Assembly (NCBI GenBank): GCA_023455425.1
Contig: JAEYCM010000042.1
Coordinates: 53,579-117,578 of the forward strand
DNA length: 64,000 nt
Reading direction: 5' to 3'
From: Bacillota bacterium
GTDB lineage: Bacteria > Bacillota > Clostridia > Christensenellales > CAG-138
Numbering within the stretch: the stretch's first letter is position 1; the number at the start of each line of letters is the position of its first letter. Positions 25,668 through 34,843 of this stretch are shown here, in pieces. The notes beneath the pieces are model-generated. The model searched no databases, was not told the origin of the DNA, and saw only the letters and a list, made by a program, of their open reading frames with translations. The position numbers and the translations under genes were made by a program.

Positions 25668-26684
25668 ATGGAAAAGATCAAGCTTGGCATCGTAGGCCTG
25701 GGACGGCTTGGCCACAACCACGCCGCAAATATTTTTTACCACATCCCCAACGCGGAGCTGACCGCCATCTGCAGCGTCGTACAGAGCGAACTGGACGAGG
25801 TCGGCGCAGAAATGCAGCCCAAGTACCGCTACACCGATTACCGCGAGATGTTTGAGAACCGGGAGCTTGACGGCGTGGTCATCGCCACCAATTCACAGTC
25901 CCACTGCGAGATGGCGATTGCCGCGGCGGAACTTGGCGTCAAGAACGTCTACATTGAAAAACCGCTCGGCATGACGCTCGATGAGATCACCCGCATCCGC
26001 GAGGCCGTGGAAAAGAGCGATATCAATGTATTCCAGGTGGGCTATAACCGTAGGTTCGACGCCTCCTACCAGGCGCTCAAGAAAAAGCTGGACGAGGGCT
26101 TTATCGGCAAGCCCGTGCTCATCAAAATGATCAACCGCGACCCTGCCTCCATGGCGGAGTTCATCATCAAGTTCTCCCCCACCTCCGGCGGCCTTGTGTT
26201 CGACATGCTTACGCACGATTACGACGCCGCGCGCTGGTTCTTAAATTCCGACGCCACCAAAGTGTACGGCCTGGGCGGCGTATACGCCTATGAAGGCTTA
26301 GCCGCCGTCGGCGATATCGACAACTGCGGTATCCTCTGCAAGTTTGACAACGGCGCGATGGGTTGGTTTGAAACCACCCGCAACTGCTCCTATGGCTACC
26401 ATGTGGAGACCGAAGTGTTCGGCACCGAAGGCTGTATCCGCGTCTGTGTCACCCCGACCAACGACCGGGTGCTTTACTTGGACAAAAACGGCATCAACCA
26501 GACCACCGTCAAATGGTTCTACGAATACTGGGAGCCCACGTTTACAGCCGAAATGAAGGATTTCGTGGACTCCATCGCGAATAGCCGCCCGCCGCTCGTC
26601 GGCCTCATGGACGGCTACAAGGCCGTGGAGTGGGCGCTCGCGGCCAAGAAAGCGGTGGATGAAGAAACGGTGGTCAATCTGTAA
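25668..26684 (+). CDS. Gfo/Idh/MocA dehydrogenase, second IolG paralogue
   Basis: A 338-residue inositol-dehydrogenase-like protein. GIVGLGRLGHNHA forms the NAD-binding loop, YIEKPLGMTLDE has the catalytic lysine, FQVGYNRRFD is present, and GGLVFDMLTHDYDAARWFL is the active-site region with Asp and His. It differs from the first IolG along most of its length, so it is not a recent duplicate. It closes the iolN operon, followed by a terminator. It may act on myo-inositol for the Thermotoga-type route, or on scyllo- or chiro-inositol. Confidence 0.85.
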   Translation: MEKIKLGIVGLGRLGHNHAANIFYHIPNAELTAICSVVQSELDEVGAEMQPKYRYTDYREMFENRELDGVVIATNSQSHCEMAIAAAELGVKNVYIEKPLGMTLDEITRIREAVEKSDINVFQVGYNRRFDASYQALKKKLDEGFIGKPVLIKMINRDPASMAEFIIKFSPTSGGLVFDMLTHDYDAARWFLNSDATKVYGLGGVYAYEGLAAVGDIDNCGILCKFDNGAMGWFETTRNCSYGYHVETEVFGTEGCIRVCVTPTNDRVLYLDKNGINQTTVKWFYEYWEPTFTAEMKDFVDSIANSRPPLVGLMDGYKAVEWALAAKKAVDEETVVNL

Positions 26685-26698
26685 GAGGGATATTAACC

Positions 26699-26735
26699 AA
26701 AAAGAGGGATGGCATAATGCCATTCCTCTTTTGTG
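26699..26735. terminator. terminator after iolG2
   Basis: Stem AAGAGGGATGGCAT / ATGCCATTCCTCTT with one mismatch and a 1-base centre, flanked by A and T runs (CTTTTGTGG). It ends the iolN operon. Confidence 0.75.
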
Positions 26736-26746
26736 GTTGATCCCTC

Positions 26747-26893
26747 AGGGGCTTTGCCCCTGAAACCCTACCAAAGGGACGTAACGTCCCTTTGGAATCC
26801 CGTTGTCGGAAGCACCTTAAATAGATCCTTTCCAGAGATGGGTCTTTAGGGCCGTTACGGCCCTAAACGGAGGCTTGGAGGCAGAGCCTCCAA
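26747..26893 (+). repeat. mosaic palindromic intergenic element, copy E
   Basis: Modules: AGGGGCtttGCCCCT (26747-26761), AAAGGGACGTaACGTCCCTTT (26773-26793), TTTAGGGCCGTtACGGCCCTAAA (26845-26867), TTGGAGGCaGAGCCTCCAA (26875-26893). It lies between the convergent iolG2 and araA genes and lacks the 120-base insert of copies B and F. Confidence 0.85.
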
Positions 26894-26905
26894 CGTCCCC
26901 CCCTT

Positions 26906-28411
26906 TTACAGCCCCAGCCGGAATGCCGCGGCGTTCCAGCGCAGCGCGTCCTTGAACGCGGGGATGGTCGTGTTCTTGTCGATCACGACACTCTCCACGC
27001 CCATGCCTGCCGCCCAGTCTACCAATTGCTCAACAGAGAGGTCATAGGTGAACGCCGTGTGGTGCGCGCCGCCGGCCAATATCCATGCTTCCGCACCCAC
27101 GCTCAAATCCGGTTCGGGCCGCCAGAAGGCGCTCGCCACCGGAAGCCTGGGCATGCGCTGCGGCAGCGGCAGTACCTCCACCGCATTGATGATGAGCCGA
27201 AATCGCTCGCCCAAATCCACCAAAGACGCCGCGACGCCACGGCCGGGCTTGGCGGTGAACACCAGGCGGGCCGGGTCCTCGCGCTGGCCCATGGTAAGCG
27301 GATTGACGCGGATCGTGGGCCGTTCCGCGGCGATGCTCGGGCAGATTTCGAGCATGTGCGCCTGCAGGATGCCTTCCTCGCCGGGCACAAGATGGTAGGT
27401 GTAATCCTCCATGAAGGAGACGCCTTTTTTATCTTCTTTGTGCGCCGTCATCTGCTTGAAGAGCCGTACCAGCGCCGCCGTCTTCCAGTCGCCTTCCGCG
27501 CCAAAGCCGTAGCCCTTCTGCATCAGGCGCTGGATGGCAAGGCCGGGCAGCTGTTGTAACCCGCCGAGCATTTCAAAATTCGTGACGATGGCGTGATAGT
27601 TCTTCTCCTGCAAGAAGCGCTCAAAACCGAGCTCGATCTGCGCCTGTACGGCGACATGCGCGCGGAACTCCTCCTCCGGCCGGTTTTCTAAGAACACGCC
27701 ATAGTCCTGGTAATATTCGCCCAGCAGCGCGTTTACGTCATTCTGCGGTACGGCGCTGACATATTCCGCAATGTCGGTAATATTGTAGGCGTCCACCGCC
27801 CAGCCGAATTTCAGCTGCGCCTCCACCTTATCGCCTTCGGTCACGGCGACGTTTCGCATATTGTCCCCCACGCGCACGGCGCGCAAATTCCGGCTTTCGA
27901 TGAGGCCGATTGCCGTCGCCATCCAGTCCGCAATGCGGGAAAGCACGGCTTCGTTGCGCCAATGGCCCACCACCACCTTGCGCTCCAATCCCATGCGGGT
28001 AACGATATGCCCGTACTCCCGGTCTCCATGGGCGGACTGGTTGGTGTTCATGAAATCCATGTCGATGCTTTCATACGGAATGGCTTCATTGAACTGCGTA
28101 TGCAGGTGCAACAGCGGCTTCTTTAACAACTGCAGCCCGTTAATCCAGCTCTTAGCGGGAGAGAACGTGTGCATCCATGTGATGACGCCCGCGCAGTTTA
28201 TATCCCTGTTCGCGTCCTCAAACAGGCGGCTGATGCCTGCGCTGTCGAGCAGCGTGGGCAGGTAGACCACCTCGAACGGGAGCTTTTTTGAAGCGTTTAG
28301 CCCCGCCACGATCGCGCGGGAATGTTCCGCCACCTCAACGAGCGTCGCCTCCCCGTAAAGCGACTGCGAGCCGGTACAAAACCAGAACTGGTACGCCGTG
28401 TGTTCCTGCAT
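26906..28411 (-). CDS. araA: L-arabinose isomerase
   Basis: A 501-residue protein of the usual length that converts L-arabinose to L-ribulose with manganese. Family features: the start YQFWFCTGSQSLYGEATLVEVAEHS, ITWMHTFSPAKSWINGLQLLKKPLLHLHTQFN near residue 93, FMNTNQSAHGDREYGHI near 125, FGAEGDWKTAALVR and FMEDYTYHL with catalytic glutamates near 310 and 335, and the final GGAHHTAFTYDLS with His near 450. It is last in the ABC operon and has no araB or araD beside it in this window. Confidence 0.93.
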   Translation of the reverse strand: MQEHTAYQFWFCTGSQSLYGEATLVEVAEHSRAIVAGLNASKKLPFEVVYLPTLLDSAGISRLFEDANRDINCAGVITWMHTFSPAKSWINGLQLLKKPLLHLHTQFNEAIPYESIDMDFMNTNQSAHGDREYGHIVTRMGLERKVVVGHWRNEAVLSRIADWMATAIGLIESRNLRAVRVGDNMRNVAVTEGDKVEAQLKFGWAVDAYNITDIAEYVSAVPQNDVNALLGEYYQDYGVFLENRPEEEFRAHVAVQAQIELGFERFLQEKNYHAIVTNFEMLGGLQQLPGLAIQRLMQKGYGFGAEGDWKTAALVRLFKQMTAHKEDKKGVSFMEDYTYHLVPGEEGILQAHMLEICPSIAAERPTIRVNPLTMGQREDPARLVFTAKPGRGVAASLVDLGERFRLIINAVEVLPLPQRMPRLPVASAFWRPEPDLSVGAEAWILAGGAHHTAFTYDLSVEQLVDWAAGMGVESVVIDKNTTIPAFKDALRWNAAAFRLGL

Positions 28412-28423
28412 AGTATCCTCCTT

Positions 28424-29485
28424 TTACTTTTGCCTTTCTTTTCGCCTTGCAAGCAAACTCTGCAGCACAATGAAAAACGCCAATAGCGCCGCAATAATAA
28501 TTTTACTCCACCAGGAAGAGATATTTCCCTGGAAAGATACAAATGTTTCAATGGTCGCCTTAATGAGTACGCCAAACAGGGTCCCTATGACATTGCCCAC
28601 GCCCCCTGTCAGCGGCGTGCCGCCGATGACGGTGGCCGCAATGGCGTCCATTTCAAAGCCTTTCGCCAGTTCCACAAACGCACCGGTGGTGTTGAGGCAA
28701 AACGCAACGCCGCCCAGTGTGGCAAGAAAGCCGTTGATACTATACACCATCAGCTTTGTTCGTTTCACGTTGAGCCCCATCAGCCGCGCGGACTGTTCGT
28801 TGCCGCCCACCGCGTATACGGTGCGTCCGAATTTCGTATAGCGCAGCAGAAAATAGAACAGCACAAGGATCATGAGCGCGAGCACCACCGTGGGATAGAG
28901 ATAGGGATATACCATGACCCCCTTGCGGTTGAGCGTGCCGCCAAAGGGCAGCATAATCATAAACTGTGCGATGGAGAGAAACGTGGGGTTCGTAATGGTG
29001 ATCATCTCCAGGCTGATAACCGCTGTAAGGCCGCGGGCAAAAAACATACCCGCAAGTGTCACAATAAACGGCTGCAGCTTGAGGTAAGAAATCAAAGCCC
29101 CCTGCGCCGCGCCAAACGCCACGCCGAACAGCAGCACGATGAGGATGGCCGGGACGGCCCCGATGCCGCTCTTTTCCATCATGGAGGCGAGCATCATGCA
29201 GGTCACGGCGACCACCGAGCCTACGGAAACATCGATGCCGCCGACGATCAGCACCATCGTCATGCCCACCGAGGTAATGATGAGCCCCGCGTTGCTGATC
29301 AAAAGGTTTAAAAACACCTGTACGGTATCAAAATTCTTGCTTTGAAACGCAAACAGCCCGATTCCATACATCCCCGCGAACAGCACAATGGTAACAAACA
29401 GCAGAAAATTATGCCCCATCAGCTTATCCTTAAGGCTGCGCCCCGCGCCGGGCTCGCGCACGGCCCGCTCGGTTTTTACTTCCAT
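28424..29485 (-). CDS. sugar ABC transporter permease, second of a pair (YjfF-like)
   Basis: A 353-residue RbsC-type permease with about nine hydrophobic segments and the family block FEMDAIAATVIGGTPLTGGVGNVIGTLFGV near residue 268-297. It starts one base after the end of the preceding permease gene and ends 12 bases before araA. Two permeases with one ATPase resemble the YtfQRT-YjfF furanose transporter, so an arabinofuranose or galactofuranose substrate is possible; araA favours arabinose. Confidence 0.88.
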   Translation of the reverse strand: MEVKTERAVREPGAGRSLKDKLMGHNFLLFVTIVLFAGMYGIGLFAFQSKNFDTVQVFLNLLISNAGLIITSVGMTMVLIVGGIDVSVGSVVAVTCMMLASMMEKSGIGAVPAILIVLLFGVAFGAAQGALISYLKLQPFIVTLAGMFFARGLTAVISLEMITITNPTFLSIAQFMIMLPFGGTLNRKGVMVYPYLYPTVVLALMILVLFYFLLRYTKFGRTVYAVGGNEQSARLMGLNVKRTKLMVYSINGFLATLGGVAFCLNTTGAFVELAKGFEMDAIAATVIGGTPLTGGVGNVIGTLFGVLIKATIETFVSFQGNISSWWSKIIIAALLAFFIVLQSLLARRKERQK

Positions 29486-29486
29486 C

Positions 29487-30536
29487 TCAGTCCGCCTCCT
29501 TCAAAACCGCTTTGGGCGCAATCCTGCCTTTGAGCATACGGAACCATTTGTGCACCTCGGGGGATTGCAGCGCAACAATCAGGATGACCACCACCGCCTT
29601 GTACAGCGGAAGCTGGATCGCCGCAATGTGCATGGCATAAAGCGACGTGGTGAGCGCCTGTATGGTGATGGCGCCGATCACGCTGCCCGTCAGGGAGAAC
29701 TTGCCGCCCGATAAACTGTTCCCTCCGATCGCAACAGCGAGGATTGCGTCAAGCTCGGTATTGAGACCGACGTTGTTCGCATCGATGGAGGCGGTGCGGG
29801 AAACGGAAATGAGCCCCGCGATGGCGGCGCACAGCCCGCTGAACACATAGGCGCCAAATATGACGCTCTTTTGATTGATGCCGACGAGTCTGCTCGCCTT
29901 CCGGTTGATACCTACGGCCTCGATATACATGCCAAGGGAGGTGCTTTTGAGTACCGTCGCCGTCAGCAGCACCAGGAACAGCGCAACAAAGAAAGGCGTG
30001 GGTACGGGAACACCGGGCAAGAAGGAACCTAAGTACTCAAACTGCACGGGTTTTACATACAGGATAAAGCTTCCGGTAATCAGCTGTGCAACGCCCCGGC
30101 CGGCGGTAAATAGAATCAGCGTCGCCACCATGGGCTGTATGTTCATATGCGCCACAAGAAAGCCGTTGATTATTCCGCACGTAACGCCCGCGAGCATGGC
30201 AAGCAGCAGGCTTAGTACATAGGGCATCTGATAGGTTTCTCCCGTGCCAAGCGCCGCCACGCACACCGCGCCCGCCACCGCGCTCACCGACCCTACGGAA
30301 ATATCCGTTCCGCCGGAGGAGGCCACAACCAGCGTCATGCCCACCGCCATGATGACAAGCGCGCTTGCGCGGTTGAGAATATCGATGGTAAAGCCGTAGA
30401 GCACGCCGTTCTGTATGGAGACCGAAAAGAAACCCGGCGTCTGGAACAGATTTAATACAAGCACGCCAAGAAGGCAAAGTAACGGCAGGAAGAGCGGCCG
30501 CTGCGCCAATTCCTGATAAAACGCCCGTCTCTTCAT
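29487..30536 (-). CDS. sugar ABC transporter permease, first of a pair (YtfT-like)
   Basis: A 349-residue permease of the same family with about eight to nine membrane segments. The block NTELDAILAVAIGGNSLSGGKFSLTG lies near residue 255-280. It overlaps the ATPase gene by 4 bases (ATGA), which implies translational coupling. It probably forms a heterodimeric channel with the neighbouring permease. Confidence 0.88.
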   Translation of the reverse strand: MKRRAFYQELAQRPLFLPLLCLLGVLVLNLFQTPGFFSVSIQNGVLYGFTIDILNRASALVIMAVGMTLVVASSGGTDISVGSVSAVAGAVCVAALGTGETYQMPYVLSLLLAMLAGVTCGIINGFLVAHMNIQPMVATLILFTAGRGVAQLITGSFILYVKPVQFEYLGSFLPGVPVPTPFFVALFLVLLTATVLKSTSLGMYIEAVGINRKASRLVGINQKSVIFGAYVFSGLCAAIAGLISVSRTASIDANNVGLNTELDAILAVAIGGNSLSGGKFSLTGSVIGAITIQALTTSLYAMHIAAIQLPLYKAVVVILIVALQSPEVHKWFRMLKGRIAPKAVLKEAD

Positions 30537-32053
30537 ACGCCCGCCTCCCCCGCAATGGCTTTCATGATATGGGCCTCCGTGACTTCCTGTTCACTGAGCT
30601 CACCCACCTTGACGGTATCCCGCATGACCACCATGCGATTGCAGGCGCGCAGCATCTCTTCGATTTCCGATGAAATGAACATGACCGTCTTGCCCTGCTC
30701 CGAAAGGCTGATAATGAGCCGCTGGATCTCCGCCTTTGTCCCCACGTCTATGCCGCGGGTCGGTTCATCCAATATCAGAAAGTCCGCATTGGTCAAAAGC
30801 CAGCGCGCCAGGATAATTTTTTGCTGGTTGCCACCGCTTAACTGGCGGATGGGCGTATCCCGGTCCGCCGTCTTGATATTTAACAGGTCGATGTATTCCT
30901 CGGCAAAACGCTCCTGTTCCGCGCGGCTTAATCGCCTGAACGCGCCGCGCCGTACCTGCAGGGCAATGGTGATGTTTTCCCGCACGGAAAGATCGGCAAA
31001 TATGCCTTCCTCCTTGCGGTTTTCCGGCAAAAACGCCATCCCCGCCCGCATGGCGTCGATAGGGGCCTGCGCTTTGAGGCGTTTGCCGTGCAGCAGCAGC
31101 TCGCCCTTGTCCGCGCGTTCCGCGCCGTATACCGTGCGCGCAAGCTCGCTGCGCCCGGAGCCCAAGAGCCCTGCAATGCCGATGACGTCGCCCTTATGGA
31201 TGGAAAGGTCAAACGGCTTCACCTTGCCGGTGCAGCCTAAGGCCTTCGCTTCCACCACGGTTTCTTTCGTCCGTTCCTCACGCGCTGCACCGCCATGCCT
31301 GATTTCCGAGAGGTCTATTAGTTCCTTGCCCATCATGCTTGCGACAAGCTGCAGCCGGGGCAGGCTTTCCACATCATAAGCGCCCACCAGTTCGCCGTTG
31401 CGGAGGACCGTAATCCGGTCGCACACCTCGTAGACCTGGTCCAGAAAATGCGTGACGAACACAACGCCAAGGCCCCTGTCCTTTAACCTGCGCATCAGCG
31501 CAAACAGCTTTCCGACCTCGGTTTCATCCAGGCTTGAAGTGGGCTCATCCAGTATCAGCACCTTGGAGGAAATATCCACCGCCCGCGCGATGGCCACCAT
31601 CTGCTGGACCGCCACGGAATAATGGTCCAACGTCAGCGTTACGTCCAACGGAATATCGAGTTCCAAAAACGCCTCCGCCGCTTTGCGGTTCATTGCTTTC
31701 CAGTCTATCGTTCCATTCCTCTTTTTCGGCTCTCTTCCGATAAAGAGGTTTTCCGCCACGGAAAGATTGGGGCATAGATTGATTTCCTGATATACGGTGC
31801 TGATGCCGTTTTGCTGCGCCTCCTGCGGCGAACGGTTGATCATCTGCTTTCCGTCGAGCGTAATCTTTCCGGTTTCAAATTCCTCAGCGCCCGTAAGCAC
31901 CTTGATAAGCGTTGATTTTCCCGCGCCGTTCTCGCCCATCAGCGCGTGGATCTCGCCCCTGTGAAGCGTAAAATCCACGTTGTGGAGCGCCTTTACGCCG
32001 GGAAATGTTTTTGATATGCCCTTCATGCTTAACAGCACGGCTTCTTTTCCCAT
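30533..32053 (-). CDS. sugar ABC transporter ATP-binding protein (RbsA/YtfR-like)
   Basis: A 506-residue protein with two ABC domains: Walker A GENGAGKST near residue 41 and VLILDEPTSSLDE in the first, GLLGSGRSELA, LSGGNQQKIILARWL and LILDEPTRGIDVG in the second. The ATG at 32053 is chosen because GAGAGG lies about 9 bases upstream; an in-frame GTG at 32062 abuts that site. A hairpin terminator separates it from the binding-protein gene. It supplies energy to the two permeases that follow. Confidence 0.92.
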   Translation of the reverse strand: MGKEAVLLSMKGISKTFPGVKALHNVDFTLHRGEIHALMGENGAGKSTLIKVLTGAEEFETGKITLDGKQMINRSPQEAQQNGISTVYQEINLCPNLSVAENLFIGREPKKRNGTIDWKAMNRKAAEAFLELDIPLDVTLTLDHYSVAVQQMVAIARAVDISSKVLILDEPTSSLDETEVGKLFALMRRLKDRGLGVVFVTHFLDQVYEVCDRITVLRNGELVGAYDVESLPRLQLVASMMGKELIDLSEIRHGGAAREERTKETVVEAKALGCTGKVKPFDLSIHKGDVIGIAGLLGSGRSELARTVYGAERADKGELLLHGKRLKAQAPIDAMRAGMAFLPENRKEEGIFADLSVRENITIALQVRRGAFRRLSRAEQERFAEEYIDLLNIKTADRDTPIRQLSGGNQQKIILARWLLTNADFLILDEPTRGIDVGTKAEIQRLIISLSEQGKTVMFISSEIEEMLRACNRMVVMRDTVKVGELSEQEVTEAHIMKAIAGEAGV

Positions 32054-32068
32054 ATCCACCACCCTCTC

Positions 32069-32114
32069 AAAAAATGCGCCGGAGAACCATCGTCACACCG
32101 TATGGTTCTCCGGC
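32069..32114 (-). terminator. intra-operon terminator/attenuator between binding-protein and ATPase genes
   Basis: Perfect 13-base stem GCCGGAGAACCAT / ATGGTTCTCCGGC with an 11-base loop, then on the minus strand GCATTTTTT. Partial read-through would give more binding protein than membrane components. Confidence 0.75.
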
Positions 32115-32153
32115 AGGCTTATTTCAGGCAATCGTCCCGATCACAGCTTTGCA

Positions 32154-33218
32154 TCAATATGCGCGGCTGCCGATGGTGGCGGCGGCGTCCTCCGCGTAGA
32201 AGGTGCCTTCCTCAACATACGCGATCTTTTCTACGCTCTGTCCTGCCTCAAGCGCTTTGATGATGCTCTCCACGCGCGGCCCGTGCAGCGGGTTGCACTC
32301 CACGTTGGCGTCCATATCCCCCGCGATCATGGATTCGAACGCAGCCTTTACCGCGTCAAACGAGATGATGGTGATTTCGCCCTTGGGGCCGCAGGTCTTG
32401 CCGGCTGCCTTAATGGCCTTGATGGCGCCAAACGCCATATTGTCGTTTTCGCAGATGACCACGTCGATATCGGGATAGGATTTGAGGAAGCTTTCCATGA
32501 CTTCCTGGCCCTTTTCCTGTGTGAAATCGCCGGACTGCTTATCGAGCATCTTCCAGTTCGCATGGGCGGTCATTTTTTCCGCAAAGCCGTCGGTACGGCC
32601 GATCTGCGCGGAGGAGCCCATGGTGCCCTGCAGCGTAACGATGTTGACGGGATCCGCATCGGTTACGCCCTTCTTCGCCAGCACGGTTTCGAGCGCTGTT
32701 ACGGCGTCGTAACCTTCCTGCAGGAAGTTGGAGCCGACCCAGGCGGCAAACAGGCTGTCGTCCGTGGTCTGGATCATACGGTCCACAATGATGACGGGGA
32801 TGCCCGCCTCCTTGGCCTCGTTCAAAACGGTGTCCCAGCCCGCTTCGGTATTGGGGGCAAGCACGATGTAATCGACGTCCTTCTGGATGAAATCGCGGAT
32901 GGCCGTAATCTGCTTGGGCGTCTGCTGCTGGCAGTCCACCATTTCAAACATGTAGCCGTTTGCTTCCGTGAAGGTCGTCTGCATGGATTTGGTATTGGCC
33001 ATGCGCCAATCGGACTCGGCGCCCACCTGGACAAAGCCGACATAAATGGGGCCGTCTTTGGCGGGCTCCGCTGCCGGCGCCTCGGGCGCCTTGGCGGGTT
33101 CCTGCGCCGGGGCGGCAGGAGGTTCGGCGTTCGCCGCAGGCGTGTTGGAGCACGCGGCAAGCACGAACACCATGGTAAGCATAAGCAGCACTGCGGTCAA
33201 CTTTCTGAGGTTTTTCAT
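32154..33218 (-). CDS. sugar-binding lipoprotein of the second ABC transporter (YtfQ-like)
   Basis: A 354-residue Peripla_BP_4 lipoprotein with lipobox VLAAC near residue 23 and a Pro/Ala/Glu linker to residue 55. The mature domain starts YVGFVQVGAESDWRMANTKSMQ, which resembles the start of the galactofuranose-binding protein YtfQ. VLAPNTEAGWDTVL, PVIIVDR and DVVICENDNMAFGAIKA are family blocks. First gene of the operon that ends with araA; the two-component system lies upstream on the same strand. The ligand is probably a pentose or hexose furanose. Confidence 0.9.
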   Translation of the reverse strand: MKNLRKLTAVLLMLTMVFVLAACSNTPAANAEPPAAPAQEPAKAPEAPAAEPAKDGPIYVGFVQVGAESDWRMANTKSMQTTFTEANGYMFEMVDCQQQTPKQITAIRDFIQKDVDYIVLAPNTEAGWDTVLNEAKEAGIPVIIVDRMIQTTDDSLFAAWVGSNFLQEGYDAVTALETVLAKKGVTDADPVNIVTLQGTMGSSAQIGRTDGFAEKMTAHANWKMLDKQSGDFTQEKGQEVMESFLKSYPDIDVVICENDNMAFGAIKAIKAAGKTCGPKGEITIISFDAVKAAFESMIAGDMDANVECNPLHGPRVESIIKALEAGQSVEKIAYVEEGTFYAEDAAATIGSRAY

Positions 33219-33326
33219 ATTTCTCCCCCTTAAAGCTTAATGAGTACCACATATTTGTGGCCTACCCTTACGTTACAAAAAAACGGACGTGCCGCTCAAT
33301 GCGGTTTCTTCTAAAGCAGGTGGAAC

Positions 33327-33364
33327 TTTTTACTCAGTTTTTACCGGGCAGTTTGTTTTTTTAC
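33327..33364. promoter_or_regulatory. three direct repeats upstream of the second ABC operon, possible YesN-type sites
   Basis: TTTTTAC occurs at 33327-33333, 33338-33344 and 33358-33364, all in the same orientation, with start spacings of 11 and 20 bases, about one and two helical turns. They lie about 110-145 bases upstream of the sugar-binding lipoprotein start. AraC-type response regulators bind direct repeats, so these are candidate sites. Confidence 0.35.
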
Positions 33365-33388
33365 TGTGGACATTTGTTTTTTTCCAAT

Positions 33389-34843
33389 TCAGGGCAACGG
33401 CACCCGAAAGGAAACGCATGTCCCTTCCCCGTAGATACTTTCGATGCAAAGGCCGTACCGTTCGCCAAACTTAAGCCTTAACCGCTCATTCACGTTGTAG
33501 AGCGCATATGAATCGTTGCCCCGCTCTTCCTGCGCGCCCTGATTCATCTGTGCAAGGACCTCGCTTAGCCGCTCCGGCTGCATGCCCATGCCGTTGTCCG
33601 TGACGTATATGCAGGCATCCCCGCCCTCCTGCTGCGCGTAGACGCGGATGCGTCCCTTGCTGCGCCGGTTTTTGACGCCGTGATAGAGGGCGTTTTCCAC
33701 AAGCGGCTGCAGCGTAAGCTTGGGGACAAGCGCGCTTTTAAGCCGCTCCGGAATGTCGATCTCATACTCCAGAATATCCTGATACCGTACCTGCTGGATC
33801 TGCATGTAGCTTCGTACATGCTCCTCCTCCTGTGCGAGCGTGACGACGCCGTTGCCGTGGTTTAAAGAAGTCCGAAAGAAATTGGAAAGCGCCCCCACGA
33901 CGTCCACCACCTCTTTCTGGCGGCCCGCCTCCGAAAGCCAGATGATGGTATCGAGCGTATTGTATAAAAAGTGCGGGTTGATCTGGGATTGCAGCAGCTC
34001 CAGCTCCGCTTCCCGGAGTTTCGTCTGCTTCAATTCCACATCGCCGACAAGCTGCCCGATCTTTTCGATCATGCTGTTGAGGGAGCTTGCAAGCTCCCTT
34101 ACCTCCACGCCGCGCACCGCGGGGACGCGCGCGCCAAGGTCCCCGCGCGCCACCTGGTTGGTGACGTCCTTGATATCGCAAATGGGCTTTGCGATACTCT
34201 TGGGAATGACGATGGAAACAAATATCGCCACGCCGAACAGCCCGGCGATGACGAGCGCGCCAATCAGCATCAGGCCGTTGAGGCTCGCGGACATCTGTGC
34301 GCGCAGCTGCTCCATGCCGACCGTCTCAAAATACGTATACTCCAATACGCGCAGCTGAATCCAGCCCGTCACAAGCTGGACGTCGTTTTCCCAGATGGAG
34401 ATGTTCTCATCATAAAAACCGCCCACCCGCTTGTTTTCCTCGATGCGTCTGGCGTATTTCTCCAGGTTGCCCAGCATGTTCATGATGTTGTTTGCGCGCA
34501 GGCGGTTTTCCTCGCCGCTGGCGTTATCGACCAAATCCTGCGTGATGCTGCGGGCGGCTTCAATATCCGCATAGGGGTCCTGTTCCGCAAACGAGGAATG
34601 GCCCGCAATGAGCAAATAGATTTTATAATCGAACTCCTCTTTAAAGCGGATGCTGAAGCGCCCGGCCTTGGACGCGTTCGCGATGATCCTGTCGTACTGC
34701 TGGTTGTAGCGGTACATGCTCAAAAACAGGATTACAAACACCATCAGAAGCGGCACGATGAGGACGATAAGGGAAAGCCGAATCTTCCTGCTCAGCTCAA
34801 GCTCCCCATAGATCCGCAGGATGCCCCGCTTCATCCGGTCCAT
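33389..34843 (-). CDS. YesM-type sensor histidine kinase
   Basis: A 484-residue membrane kinase. The first membrane segment is near residue 20-45, an extracytoplasmic sensor of about 135 residues follows, and a second segment near 192-215 leads to a HAMP domain (IAKPICDIKDVTNQVARGDLGARV). The His_kinase domain has the phospho-acceptor in QSQINPHFLYNTLDTI near residue 285. The ATPase domain has LVENALYHGVKN (N box) and VTDNGMGM. This class controls sugar transport operons. It follows the response regulator with no gap (TAA then ATG). Confidence 0.92.
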   Translation of the reverse strand: MDRMKRGILRIYGELELSRKIRLSLIVLIVPLLMVFVILFLSMYRYNQQYDRIIANASKAGRFSIRFKEEFDYKIYLLIAGHSSFAEQDPYADIEAARSITQDLVDNASGEENRLRANNIMNMLGNLEKYARRIEENKRVGGFYDENISIWENDVQLVTGWIQLRVLEYTYFETVGMEQLRAQMSASLNGLMLIGALVIAGLFGVAIFVSIVIPKSIAKPICDIKDVTNQVARGDLGARVPAVRGVEVRELASSLNSMIEKIGQLVGDVELKQTKLREAELELLQSQINPHFLYNTLDTIIWLSEAGRQKEVVDVVGALSNFFRTSLNHGNGVVTLAQEEEHVRSYMQIQQVRYQDILEYEIDIPERLKSALVPKLTLQPLVENALYHGVKNRRSKGRIRVYAQQEGGDACIYVTDNGMGMQPERLSEVLAQMNQGAQEERGNDSYALYNVNERLRLKFGERYGLCIESIYGEGTCVSFRVPLP

